Positions 9,679 to 18,775 of a DNA stretch of 64,000 bases are shown here, one piece after another. The DNA is from Coix lacryma-jobi var. lacryma-jobi (Eukaryota > Streptophyta > Magnoliopsida > Poales > Poaceae). Under the pieces are notes generated by a model, which was not told the DNA's origin, did not search any database, and saw only the letters and a list, made by a program, of their open reading frames with translations. The translations under genes were made by a program, and so were the position numbers. The stretch is from contig CM019822.1 in assembly GCA_009763385.1 (NCBI GenBank), forward strand, positions 23,678,842 to 23,742,841. Direction: 5' to 3'. The first letter of the stretch is position 1. The number at the start of each line of letters is the position of its first letter.

Positions 9679-12600
9679 ATGCCTGTGAACACTCGCAATG
9701 GAGCTGGAAGTTCTCAGGAGACTGGCCTTCCAAACCCTCCACCTGTACCAGCTACGCTAGCAGATGCCATCGCAGCCTTGGCAGCCGCAGCTAACCTGAT
9801 GGCTCAAAACCAAGGGCAGCAGAACTTTCACCGTGGTCGCCACAACATCAACCAAGAGACCACCTATGTGGAATTCACCGAAACTCGTCCACCGGTCTTC
9901 ACCAAGGCCAATGAACCCCTCGAAGCTGATGATTGGCTCCGCACTATGGAGCAGAAGTTCGGTCTTCTCCGCTGCACCGACATCCAGAAGCCCCGGTTCG
10001 CTTCCCAGCAGCTTTGTGGTCCCGCAAGTGCTTGGTATGCTAATCTATTGGCTACCCAGCCAGAAGGTCATCAGTTGACCTGGGAGGAGTTCCGCACTGC
10101 TTTCCGTGCTCATCACATCCCTTCCGGATTAATGAAAATGAAGCTTGATCAGTTCCTGGCTCTCCAACAGAAAGACTCCACAGTCATGCAGTATGTGGGT
10201 CAATTCAATCATCTCAGCCAGTATGCCTCAGAGTATGTCAACATAGATGAGAAGAAGAGGGATTGTTTCCTTAGAGGACTGCACCCAAAGATCCGCAGGA
10301 GCTTGTCCAATAACCTGACTGGGTCTTATCACGATGTTGTTGACCGGGCTGTTGCTTTTGAAGAAAGCAATCGTCAGTACCAGGAAGAGAAGAAGAAGAA
10401 GAAAGCAGGGTCAAGCAGCTTCTCTGGCGGTCACAAACGCCAGAGAATCATCTATCACCCCAGCCACCACCACAATCGTCTACCTTACCCCAACCAGCAA
10501 GTGGTCGTCCGTACCGCGGCCACCACCCATAATGCCAACCAGCAAAGTGCCACACAGCCGAACGCCTCAGGTGTTCGTATCACCACCCCACAAACCGCCT
10601 ACAACCATCCCTGCTACAACTGCGGCCAGCTTGGTCACTGGTCTCGTGAGTGCCCAAAGCCCAAGAGGTATGCTCAGAATGCTCAGAAGAATCCCGGAGG
10701 ATCTCAGCAGCAGCAGCACCGTGCCCAGCAGCAACAGGCCCAGAAAGGCAGGATTGTCAAGAAGCACGGGCAAGTCTACTACACCGCTGTCAGCGATATA
10801 CCAGAAGGGGAGCCCGTCATGATCGGTAGGTTTCCTGTTGCCAATCACCCTGCAGTTGTGTTGTTTGATTTTGGTGCATCGCATTCCTTCATCAGTCGTA
10901 CTTTTGTCATCAAGCATGAAATATCAATTGAGGATTTAAAAGAAAGTTTCTGCATATTTTCGCCTGGAGGGCGTATAAGTACTAAGGAAGTGGTTCGCAG
11001 TATACCAGTAATGTTGGGGGAACATGTATTTCCCACCACCATGATAGTGCTTCATGCTCAGGAGATAGATGTCATCCTAGGCATGAATTGGATGTGTCAG
11101 TATAAAGCCATGATCGACATCTTGAATAGGGTTGTGAGAGTGGACATTCCTAACAGTACCTCCAAACTCCTTCTCCAACTCCCAATGCCTCAAAAACCAG
11201 CAGCCACTCAAATAAATACCGCCTATGTTCTGGAAACCAGGGACATCCCCGTGGTTTGTGAATTCCCTAATGTTTTTCCTGAGGATTTGCCTGGTCTGCC
11301 TCCTGACCGTGACGTTGAGTTTGCCATAGAGCTAAAGCCCGGGACTGCTCCTATATCCCGCAGAGCTTATCGAATGCCTCCCAGAGAGTTGGCAGAACTA
11401 AAAATCCAATTACAAGATTTGTTGGACAAGGGTTTCATTCGCCCAAGCTCGTCTCCTTGGGGCTGTCCTGCAATCTTTGTAAAGAAGAAAGACAAGACTC
11501 TCAGAATGTGCATTGATTATCGCCGTCTCAATGAGGTCACCATCAAAAATAAATATCCCTTGCCTCGTATTGATCTTCTCTTTGACCAGTTAGCTGGAGC
11601 CAAAGTATTCTCCAAGATCGATCTCAGATCCGGCTACCACCAAATAAAGATTCGTCCTGAAGATATTCCTAAAACAGCTTTCACCACCAGATACGGCCTA
11701 TATGAGTACTTGGTCATGTCCTTCGGTTTGACCAATGCCCCTGCTCATTTCATGTACCTCATGAACTCTGTGTTCATGCCAGAGCTTGATAAATTCGTGG
11801 TCGTGTTCATTGACGACATCCTTGTCTACTCAAAAACCCCTGAAGATCATGCCGAACATCTTCGTATCGTTCTATCCCGTCTTAGAGAACATCAGCTGTA
11901 TGCCAAGTTCAGTAAATGTGAGTTCTGGTTAGATCAGATACAGTTTCTTGGTCATGTCCTTTCCGCTGAAGGTGTGTCAGTTGACCCTGGTAAAGTGGCA
12001 GACATTCTGGATTGGAAGCCACCTACCACTGTTCATCAAGTCCGCAGTTTTATGGGAATGGCAGGATATTATTGTCGATTCATCCCAGATTTCTCAAGAA
12101 TCGCCAAGCCTATCACTGAGTTAGTAAAGAATTCTGTGAAGTTTGTCTGGTCACCAGCCTGTGAGCAAGCCTTTCAAACTCTGAAGAAACTGTTAACTAC
12201 ATCACCAGTGCTAGCCCAGCCGAACATCGAGAAGCCCTTTGATGTCTACTGTGATGCATCTGGTACTGGTTTGGGCTGTGTTTTGATGCAAGAAGGTCGA
12301 GTGATCGCTTATGCCTCCCGACAGCTTAAGCGACATGAAGAGAATTACCCAACTCATGATCTCGAGTTAGCAGCAGTAGTGCATGCCTTGAAGATCTGGC
12401 GTCATTATTTGTTGGGCAGTACCTGTAATGTGTACACTGATCACAAAAGCCTGAAGTATATCTTCACTCAAGAGGAACTGAATATGAGGCAGAGAAGATG
12501 GCTTGAGTTAATTAAGGACTATGATCTTGAAGTGCATTACCATCCGGGTAAGGCGAATGTGGTTGCCGAAGCGCTCAGTCGCAAGTCATATTGCAACTGT

Positions 12601-14142
12601 CTGATGATGAAACCCTATGATTCTTCTTTGTTGTGTTATGAGCTGGAAAAGTTGAATATTGAAATGATTCCACAAGGAACTCTGAATAATATCAGAATGG
12701 AAACCCCTATCAGAGAGCAGATCATCGCTGCACAAAGAGATAACCCTGGAATCAAGCACATCATCGAAAAGGTCCAATCCGGAAAGGCTGATTGTTTCAG
12801 GATCGATGGTGCAGGAGTAGTATGGTTTAAGAATCGGTTAGTAGTTCCTAAAGTGCCCGAGTTAAGAAAGTTAATCCTTGATGAAGCACACTTGACTAGA
12901 TTCTCCATCCACCCCGGCAGCAACAAGATGTACCAGGATTTGAAGCAGCAATTCTGGTGGACAAAGATGAAGATTGAGATCGCCCGGTATGTCGCTCAGT
13001 GCGATACCTGCCAGAAAGTCAAAGCCGTACACATGAAGCCCGGAGGAGAATTGCAACCTTTACCTGCACCTGCTTGGAAATGGGACGATATTAGTATGGA
13101 TTTTATCAATGGGCTACCCAAGACACAAAAAGGTTTTGATTCCATCTGGGTGATCGTGGATCGCCTCACTAAGCAAGCTCACTTCCTGCCAGTGAAGACC
13201 AGTTACACCGTCCCCACTTATGCCACTTTGTACAAGAACCACATAGTGAAACTCCATGGCATACCCAAGAGCATTGTCTCTGATCGTGGTACTCAGTTTG
13301 TCGCAAAGTTCTGGAGATCATTCCATACCTCACTTGGAACCAAGCTACTGCATAGCACAGCATATCATCCACAAACGGATGGACAAACTGAGCGAGTCAA
13401 CCAAGTGTTAGAAGATATGTTGAGAGCATGTGTGCTCACCTTCGCAGATACTTGGGATGACTGTTTGCCCTTGGCAGAGTTCTCATATAATAACAGTTAC
13501 CAAGAAAGCATCAAAATGGCACCCTTTGAAGCGCTGTACGGTCGTCGTTGTCGTACACCTCTCAGTTGGTCTGAACCTGGAGAAAGGGAATTCTTTGGAG
13601 TTGACCTAGTAAAAGATATGGAAGAGAAAGTCAAGCAAATACAAGAGAACATGAAGATTGCACAGTCTCGACAGAAAAGTTATGCTGACAAGAGACGTCG
13701 ACCTCTGCAGTTCGAGATCGGGGATTATGTGTACCTGAAGGTCTCACCCACTAAAGGAGTTACTCGTTTTGGAGTCAAGGGAAAGTTAGCACCCCGCTAT
13801 ATTGGTCCCTTTGAGATTCTGGATCGTTGTGGCAAGGTAGCTTACAAGCTAAGATTGCCCGATCATCTTTCTGCAGTCCATAATGTGTTTCACGTCTCCC
13901 AACTCAAGAAATGTCTCCGAGTACCCGAACACGTGGTGGAAATTGAAGGTGTTGAGTTAGAACCTGATCTATCGTACTCTGAGTATCCAGTTCGTGTGTT
14001 GGATTCCAAGGACCGTGTTACCCGAAGAACTACCACAAGATGGTACAAGATCCAGTGGAACCAACACTCTGAAGAAGAAGCCACCTGGGAATCCGAAGAC
14101 TTCTTAGCAAAGAACTACCCCGACTTCCTCGATACTTTGTAG
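9679..14142 (+). CDS. Chromovirus gag-pol polyprotein
   Basis: Uninterrupted 1487-codon frame. Order: gag fold (about 70-230), CCHC knuckle CYNCGQLGHWSREC (Cys312, Cys315, His320, Cys325), aspartic protease, RT with FIDD (710-713), RNase H (Asp859 in DASGTG), integrase HHCC (His1071, His1078, Cys1108, Cys1111), DDE core (Asp1141, Asp1202, Glu1238; 35 residues between the last two), GPY/F-like region (RYIGPFEI) and a chromodomain-like C-terminus (about 1420-1480, RWYKIQWNQHSEEEATWE). It makes particle proteins, copies RNA into DNA and integrates it; the chromodomain is expected to guide integration to modified chromatin. Two oddities: the protease site reads Asp-Phe-Gly (397-399) where Ser or Thr is required, and the last RNase H acidic residue is Glu964 where the family has Asp. 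The first likely kills protease activity. Confidence 0.95.
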   Translation: MPVNTRNGAGSSQETGLPNPPPVPATLADAIAALAAAANLMAQNQGQQNFHRGRHNINQETTYVEFTETRPPVFTKANEPLEADDWLRTMEQKFGLLRCTDIQKPRFASQQLCGPASAWYANLLATQPEGHQLTWEEFRTAFRAHHIPSGLMKMKLDQFLALQQKDSTVMQYVGQFNHLSQYASEYVNIDEKKRDCFLRGLHPKIRRSLSNNLTGSYHDVVDRAVAFEESNRQYQEEKKKKKAGSSSFSGGHKRQRIIYHPSHHHNRLPYPNQQVVVRTAATTHNANQQSATQPNASGVRITTPQTAYNHPCYNCGQLGHWSRECPKPKRYAQNAQKNPGGSQQQQHRAQQQQAQKGRIVKKHGQVYYTAVSDIPEGEPVMIGRFPVANHPAVVLFDFGASHSFISRTFVIKHEISIEDLKESFCIFSPGGRISTKEVVRSIPVMLGEHVFPTTMIVLHAQEIDVILGMNWMCQYKAMIDILNRVVRVDIPNSTSKLLLQLPMPQKPAATQINTAYVLETRDIPVVCEFPNVFPEDLPGLPPDRDVEFAIELKPGTAPISRRAYRMPPRELAELKIQLQDLLDKGFIRPSSSPWGCPAIFVKKKDKTLRMCIDYRRLNEVTIKNKYPLPRIDLLFDQLAGAKVFSKIDLRSGYHQIKIRPEDIPKTAFTTRYGLYEYLVMSFGLTNAPAHFMYLMNSVFMPELDKFVVVFIDDILVYSKTPEDHAEHLRIVLSRLREHQLYAKFSKCEFWLDQIQFLGHVLSAEGVSVDPGKVADILDWKPPTTVHQVRSFMGMAGYYCRFIPDFSRIAKPITELVKNSVKFVWSPACEQAFQTLKKLLTTSPVLAQPNIEKPFDVYCDASGTGLGCVLMQEGRVIAYASRQLKRHEENYPTHDLELAAVVHALKIWRHYLLGSTCNVYTDHKSLKYIFTQEELNMRQRRWLELIKDYDLEVHYHPGKANVVAEALSRKSYCNCLMMKPYDSSLLCYELEKLNIEMIPQGTLNNIRMETPIREQIIAAQRDNPGIKHIIEKVQSGKADCFRIDGAGVVWFKNRLVVPKVPELRKLILDEAHLTRFSIHPGSNKMYQDLKQQFWWTKMKIEIARYVAQCDTCQKVKAVHMKPGGELQPLPAPAWKWDDISMDFINGLPKTQKGFDSIWVIVDRLTKQAHFLPVKTSYTVPTYATLYKNHIVKLHGIPKSIVSDRGTQFVAKFWRSFHTSLGTKLLHSTAYHPQTDGQTERVNQVLEDMLRACVLTFADTWDDCLPLAEFSYNNSYQESIKMAPFEALYGRRCRTPLSWSEPGEREFFGVDLVKDMEEKVKQIQENMKIAQSRQKSYADKRRRPLQFEIGDYVYLKVSPTKGVTRFGVKGKLAPRYIGPFEILDRCGKVAYKLRLPDHLSAVHNVFHVSQLKKCLRVPEHVVEIEGVELEPDLSYSEYPVRVLDSKDRVTRRTTTRWYKIQWNQHSEEEATWESEDFLAKNYPDFLDTL

Positions 14143-14196
14143 AGGTAAGGTTTGCCTTTGTCCTTCTCTAGACGCAGAATCTCGGGGCGAGATTTC

Positions 14197-14212
14197 TTTT
14201 AGGGGGAAAGGC
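14197..14212 (+). promoter_or_regulatory. Polypurine tract of the chromovirus
   Basis: TTTTAGGGGGAAAGGC immediately before the 3' LTR. It is preceded by ATCTCGGGGCGAGATTTC, a near-palindrome that recurs before the 3' LTR of element B (57261-57280). Confidence 0.85.
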
Positions 14213-17200
14213 TGTAACGCTTCTGGTGTTTAAGATGTAATTAACCTGACATGTCATCATCATTAGTCATTAATCATTCTTGCCTTGCATTTATGTTTGC
14301 TTAGTACTTGTGTAGCAATCTCTTTTCAAAAACCCTAAAGCCCAAATCTTCCTAAAGGGCAAAAATGGTAATTTCAACTCTGTGCCTAGTCTTGTGTAAT
14401 TTCTTGTTCAGTTAGTGTCTTGATGACTTGTTGTGTTGATCAAAGTTAAAAATCAGAAATAGAATTTAAATCCCTTTTGAAAAAAAACCCTGATTTCCAA
14501 ACCCTGGTTTTTACCCCTCTTTTATTAACTTAAAAACTATTCAAAATTGGAGGTTGGTCCTTTTGGAAAAGTTGTAGATCTTGTCAAGAGGAACAACTTT
14601 GGTGTTTGTAGATTTTCAAGTTTCAATACAAAATCAGAAGTAATTTCAAATTCCTCCAAGCTTAAATTTTGTCCCTTTTTCGGTTTTCCAAAGGATCTCA
14701 AAAACTTTTGAGTTTCAGAAAAAGTTTATATTGGCAAAGTTGTAGATCTCAAAATTTTAAGCAACTTTGGTGTTTTGAGTTTTCTTCGTGTAGTTCAAGT
14801 TTTGGGAGTAATTTCAAAATTTCAGAAAGGGGAAGTTTTGCTTTAAATATCGTCACTGTGCACGAACTTTAAAGCCAGGGGGCCCCGGCCTCCGGCAAGG
14901 CCGCCGCGCCGCGCGCGAGCCTCGCCGCCCCTGCCGAGCCCGGCTGACCCGCGCCCGTGCCGCGCACGGCCAAGCTCTGGCGCTCGCCTTTCCTCTCGGC
15001 CCCTACCTACCGCCGCCTCGCTCATCCCCTACCCTCTTCCTTTTTCCCCTCGGCCGCGGATAGCGCGCAGTTGCCGGCCGCCGGCAAGCCGCCCCGCCGC
15101 GCGCGCGTTCCCGCCCGCACCGAGCCGCCCTACCGTGTTCCCTACCTCCATTAATGTCGCCCGAACGCTCCCCATCCTTCTAACCGGACCCCCCAACTCC
15201 GCCCGCGGCTATAAGAAGCCGCCGGGTTCCGCCATTACCGCCACCACGGCGCCCCGCACCACCGGACCTCCCCAGCGCCCGTCGAGCCCGCTGTTGCCTT
15301 CGCCTTGAGCTGCTCCACCTTCCCGAGCAATCAATTTCACCCCTCCGCCCTCCTATCGCCGGCGCGGGAGCTTCGTCCCCGACTCCGGCAAGCGGCCGCG
15401 TTTCGGCAAGAAGAGGAATTCGCCGCCGTGAGTGTTCCTCCCGTCCCTCCGACCCCTGCCCTCTCTTCCTCACCTCCGTACGCTTCTAACCGCACCTCGG
15501 TGATCTCTTTTGGTGGACAGAGCCGCCGGACGCCGCTCGCCGCCAGAGAGCTCTGCCGGAGCACCACCACCGTCGAGCTCCCTCCTCCGACCCTGCACCG
15601 CCTCGCCGAGCCTCCCACCAGACTCTCGGTGAGCCCGCGAATCTTTCCCCACCCTCGGCTTTCCCAGCGCGAGCCCCGAGCGGCCGGCCTGCCGTCCGCC
15701 TCGCCTGCGGTTCGCCCGAGCCTTCGAGCCAGGCCTCGGACGAAGCAGTCGCTTCCGTCTCGCCCGAGCCCGTTTCACCCGAACCCGCTTCGCTCGAGCC
15801 AGGCCTCGGCGAACACATGTCTTCCGATTCGCCCGAGCCTCCCGTTTCGCCCGAGCCTCCCGTTTCGCCCGAGCCTTGCGAGGAAAGAGCACAGTGCTCT
15901 TTTCTTTTTTTTTGGAAAGTTGTGAATAGTGTTCCTTTTTCTTCTTTTCGTGTGATTTTCTGTGTTGCTCCAAAAATTCTGAAAATTTTTTGGTAGACTC
16001 TTTATACCATGTAGTATTTTAGAAAAATATGAAACTTGGACTTTGTGCAAAAGTTTGAAAATGAAAAATCTCCCTTTTAATTAAGAAATGAGTGGTTTTA
16101 GATTTTTAGGAAATCATGTGTAGCTCCAAAAATCATGAGATAAATTTTTATGTGCTAGTTATGTCATGTTTAGTCTCTGGTAAAATTTTGAGGCCTTTTG
16201 GAGCAAGTTGATTTTTGGGTATTTATTTAATTTGCTAAATAGCGCCTTTTGTTAATTAAATGTTTGATTTTTGTTAAGCACCTTAATGACCTCCAAAAAT
16301 TATGAAATTTGTTTTGACATCTATTTATACCATAATAAACTTATGAGATTAATTGGGTAAATTTTGGAGCAACTGCATAAAATGACCTTTTTAAATAATT
16401 AGGAAAAATAGAAAATCAAATAGAGTTCATGTTGTATGCCCTGTGAGTGACTTTTAGGATTGTTTGCTGTTCATAGACCCCCACCCTTTTGGTCTATGAT
16501 GTTTGTGATGCCATGCTTGTTTTGTGTTTAGGTCGGATAAATGATGCTTAAAAGATTGATTAACTTTGCTTAGAGAACAAGATAAGTAACTTCGTGTCTG
16601 TTCTAGAAGTTACTTATGCGCCGAAAAATTGTACTCTAGAAACAGTAGAATTGTCCTATTGTTCATGTCAGCATCCTCATAAGCATACATCCTTGCATCC
16701 GTATAGTGACCGAAGGAGAAGGCGTCAAAGTCGAAGCAGCCGCTGACGAACCTGCTCCCGAAGTAACCCCGAGCTCTGACGCTTTCACTGCCGACCCCGA
16801 GCCCGTCCTTTTTGCTCTTCAAGGCAAGCCCCGGTGCATTTAACCCTTTCCTTGAATTTATAAAATGATTTCCTTAAATGCTTTTGAGTTAAATTATTGC
16901 ATTAGGTTTATAGGAGTTGTGTGTTATCCTAACTGATGCACTATCCACCTTGACCACTGATACACCCGATACCTGCTTTTCAAAAGTATTTGAAAAATGC
17001 TTAGCAATGCTTATTGAATTAGACTTTGCAATAAAATGCCAATTTCAAAAGTGTGATCACTTAAGGAATGTTTATGGGAATTTGGTCTTACTCCCCGGCT
17101 GTTGGCTAGGTATCTGATCCGTACCTAGTCAATAGCGAGGAGAGGTTGTCCGAGCGTACGGTGCCGTCATGTTGTAGTCCGGGACTCAACAGTTGACACC

Positions 17201-18307
17201 GACCGGGACAGGGTTGAAAAACTGACAGGACTATTACGCTTGGGTGAGATATAACCAAGGTATAGTTCTGGCTGGAAAATTAGGGACCATCCGTATGGGG
17301 GCCTGTTGGTCAAGACTTGTAACTATTCACATACTTCGGAAAGCTCTGGCTCCGAGAAATCCTTGATTGGGACCGACAACCGCGCACTGGGAGTGGAGAG
17401 ATGGCGGAAGTAGCATGTACCCACGTGGTCGTCGTACCTGGAAAGGAGTGGTGTACTGTACTTCCGGGTGGCGTAGGACCGGGCCCAATCTTGGAGGAAT
17501 CGTGGTAGACGAGTTGGCATATGCAAGCTTGGGTGCTACATATGCAGTGTGGATAGGGATCCTCAGCTGAGTATTATTTATCCGGATTAACGTTGCTCCT
17601 CGGTTATGGAGACTTGGTCACTGACTGTCAACGGAGAGTGGTTCTCAACTAGGAATGTTTTGAAATGTAAAATGAATCATGAACGATGAAGAATTGAGGA
17701 ATACTGAATCTTTCCAAAAAAATAAAAATAAGGTTTACAAGATGCTTTTCTGCAAAATACTTGATCTTGCTTAAGCCTTACCTTGACTACCCTAAGCCTC
17801 TCATTCCTGAGTCTTCTCCCTTTTTCTTTAGTCGGGTAAGTCTTGTTGAGTACCCCAGTACTCAGGGTTTGTTACCCATGCTGCAGGTCTGACAGAATCC
17901 CCGATGTGTCTTGCACCCTGCTGCGTGACCATCGTCCAGGAAGAGGCCGATGAGGCCGAAGAATAGTTGTACACCCTCGGGCTGGGTGATTATAAGTATC
18001 TTTGCTGTTCCCCACTACGTTGCCTATGTCTATTTCTATTATCAGAACTTGGTTTGTAATAACTGCACCTTAATTTCTATTTTGGATCCTGCTTTGTAAA
18101 ACTAATGTTATGTAAGTCTTCCGCTCATTATTCCGATGTTATTTGTAAAAGTATGCAATGCTGTAACCGAATTGTGAGATGATCCTGCGGACATTGGGCA
18201 CTGATGTAGCCCGGTGGCGAACATGTCTTAATCACATGGAACATGGGTTCGGCTGTCAGAGGTTGACAGGGACACGTGGGCCATGGGATTAGGGTCGTTC
18301 CGTCACA
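14213..18307 (+). repeat. 3' LTR of the chromovirus
   Basis: 4095 bp, same ends as the 5' copy. It retains the block at about 17155-17225 (GTGCCGTCATGTTGTAGTCC ... CAGGGTTGAAAAACTG) that is partly deleted in the 5' LTR. The same block is present in both LTRs of element B (51313-51385 and 60835-60905), so the longer form is ancestral. Confidence 0.93.
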
Positions 18308-18775
18308 TTGGCTTCACAAGTGGATTTCACCGGTGATTGGCTCTCTACGTGGCGATCCCGAAGGCTCGGTGAAATTCCCTCTATCTAGCTTATTTACTTT
18401 GTGTATTTACTTTGAGCTACTTCTTTTGTGTAGATATCTTTTCTTGTTGTATATCTTTTGTCATATACCTTGTGTAGCTAGTTGTGAGTAGCTTGCTTAG
18501 TTTGTCTATTGCACACACTTGTCTCATATACATTTTGTATATCATACTTGTGCTAGAGCTATATTGTTTTATTCCGCATTTGTTATTAGCTCTAGTTGAT
18601 TGTGTGACATAGAAATATTAGGTAGAATTGTTGGATAGGTGGCTTGCAACACACTATTAGGCTAGCGCAAAAAGCTTTGCCAGTTGTTATACTAATAGTG
18701 TTTGCCTAAGTAATTTTGTAGTTTTTTAATTAGGCTATTCACCCCCCCTCTAGCCAACTTGGACCTTTCACCAGC

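Larger units (their letters stand above)
4439..18307 (+). mobile_element. Tekay/Del-type chromovirus (Ty3/Gypsy), full length
   Basis: 13.9-kb element on the plus strand with TSD TTGGC (4434-4438 and 18308-18312). LTRs of 4060 and 4095 bp begin TGTAACGC and end CGTCACA. Between them are a Met-tRNA-type primer site (8502), an accessory gene (8829-9437), an uninterrupted gag-pol (9679-14142) and a polypurine tract (14197-14212). The integrase ends in a chromodomain-like region, which with the RT type indicates the Tekay/Del group. It is the youngest of three nested layers. LTRs are nearly identical apart from two small deletions in the 5' copy. The frame is intact but two catalytic positions are changed. 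Confidence 0.95.
2799..18770 (+). mobile_element. SIRE/Maximus-like Copia solo LTR, interrupted by a chromovirus
   Basis: Starts TGAAAGCCCTAGTTTGG and ends CTTGGACCTTTCA, with 6-bp inverted ends TGAAAG/CTTTCA. It is flanked by CCAGC at 2794-2798 and 18771-18775. Excluding the nested element, it is about 2.1 kb (2799-4438 plus 18313-18770) with no second copy of its ends and no internal coding region, so it is a solo LTR left by LTR-LTR recombination. The end TTCACCCCCCCTCTAG is typical of SIRE/Maximus Copia LTRs. It sits in the plus-strand gene of Tat1. Confidence 0.8.
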
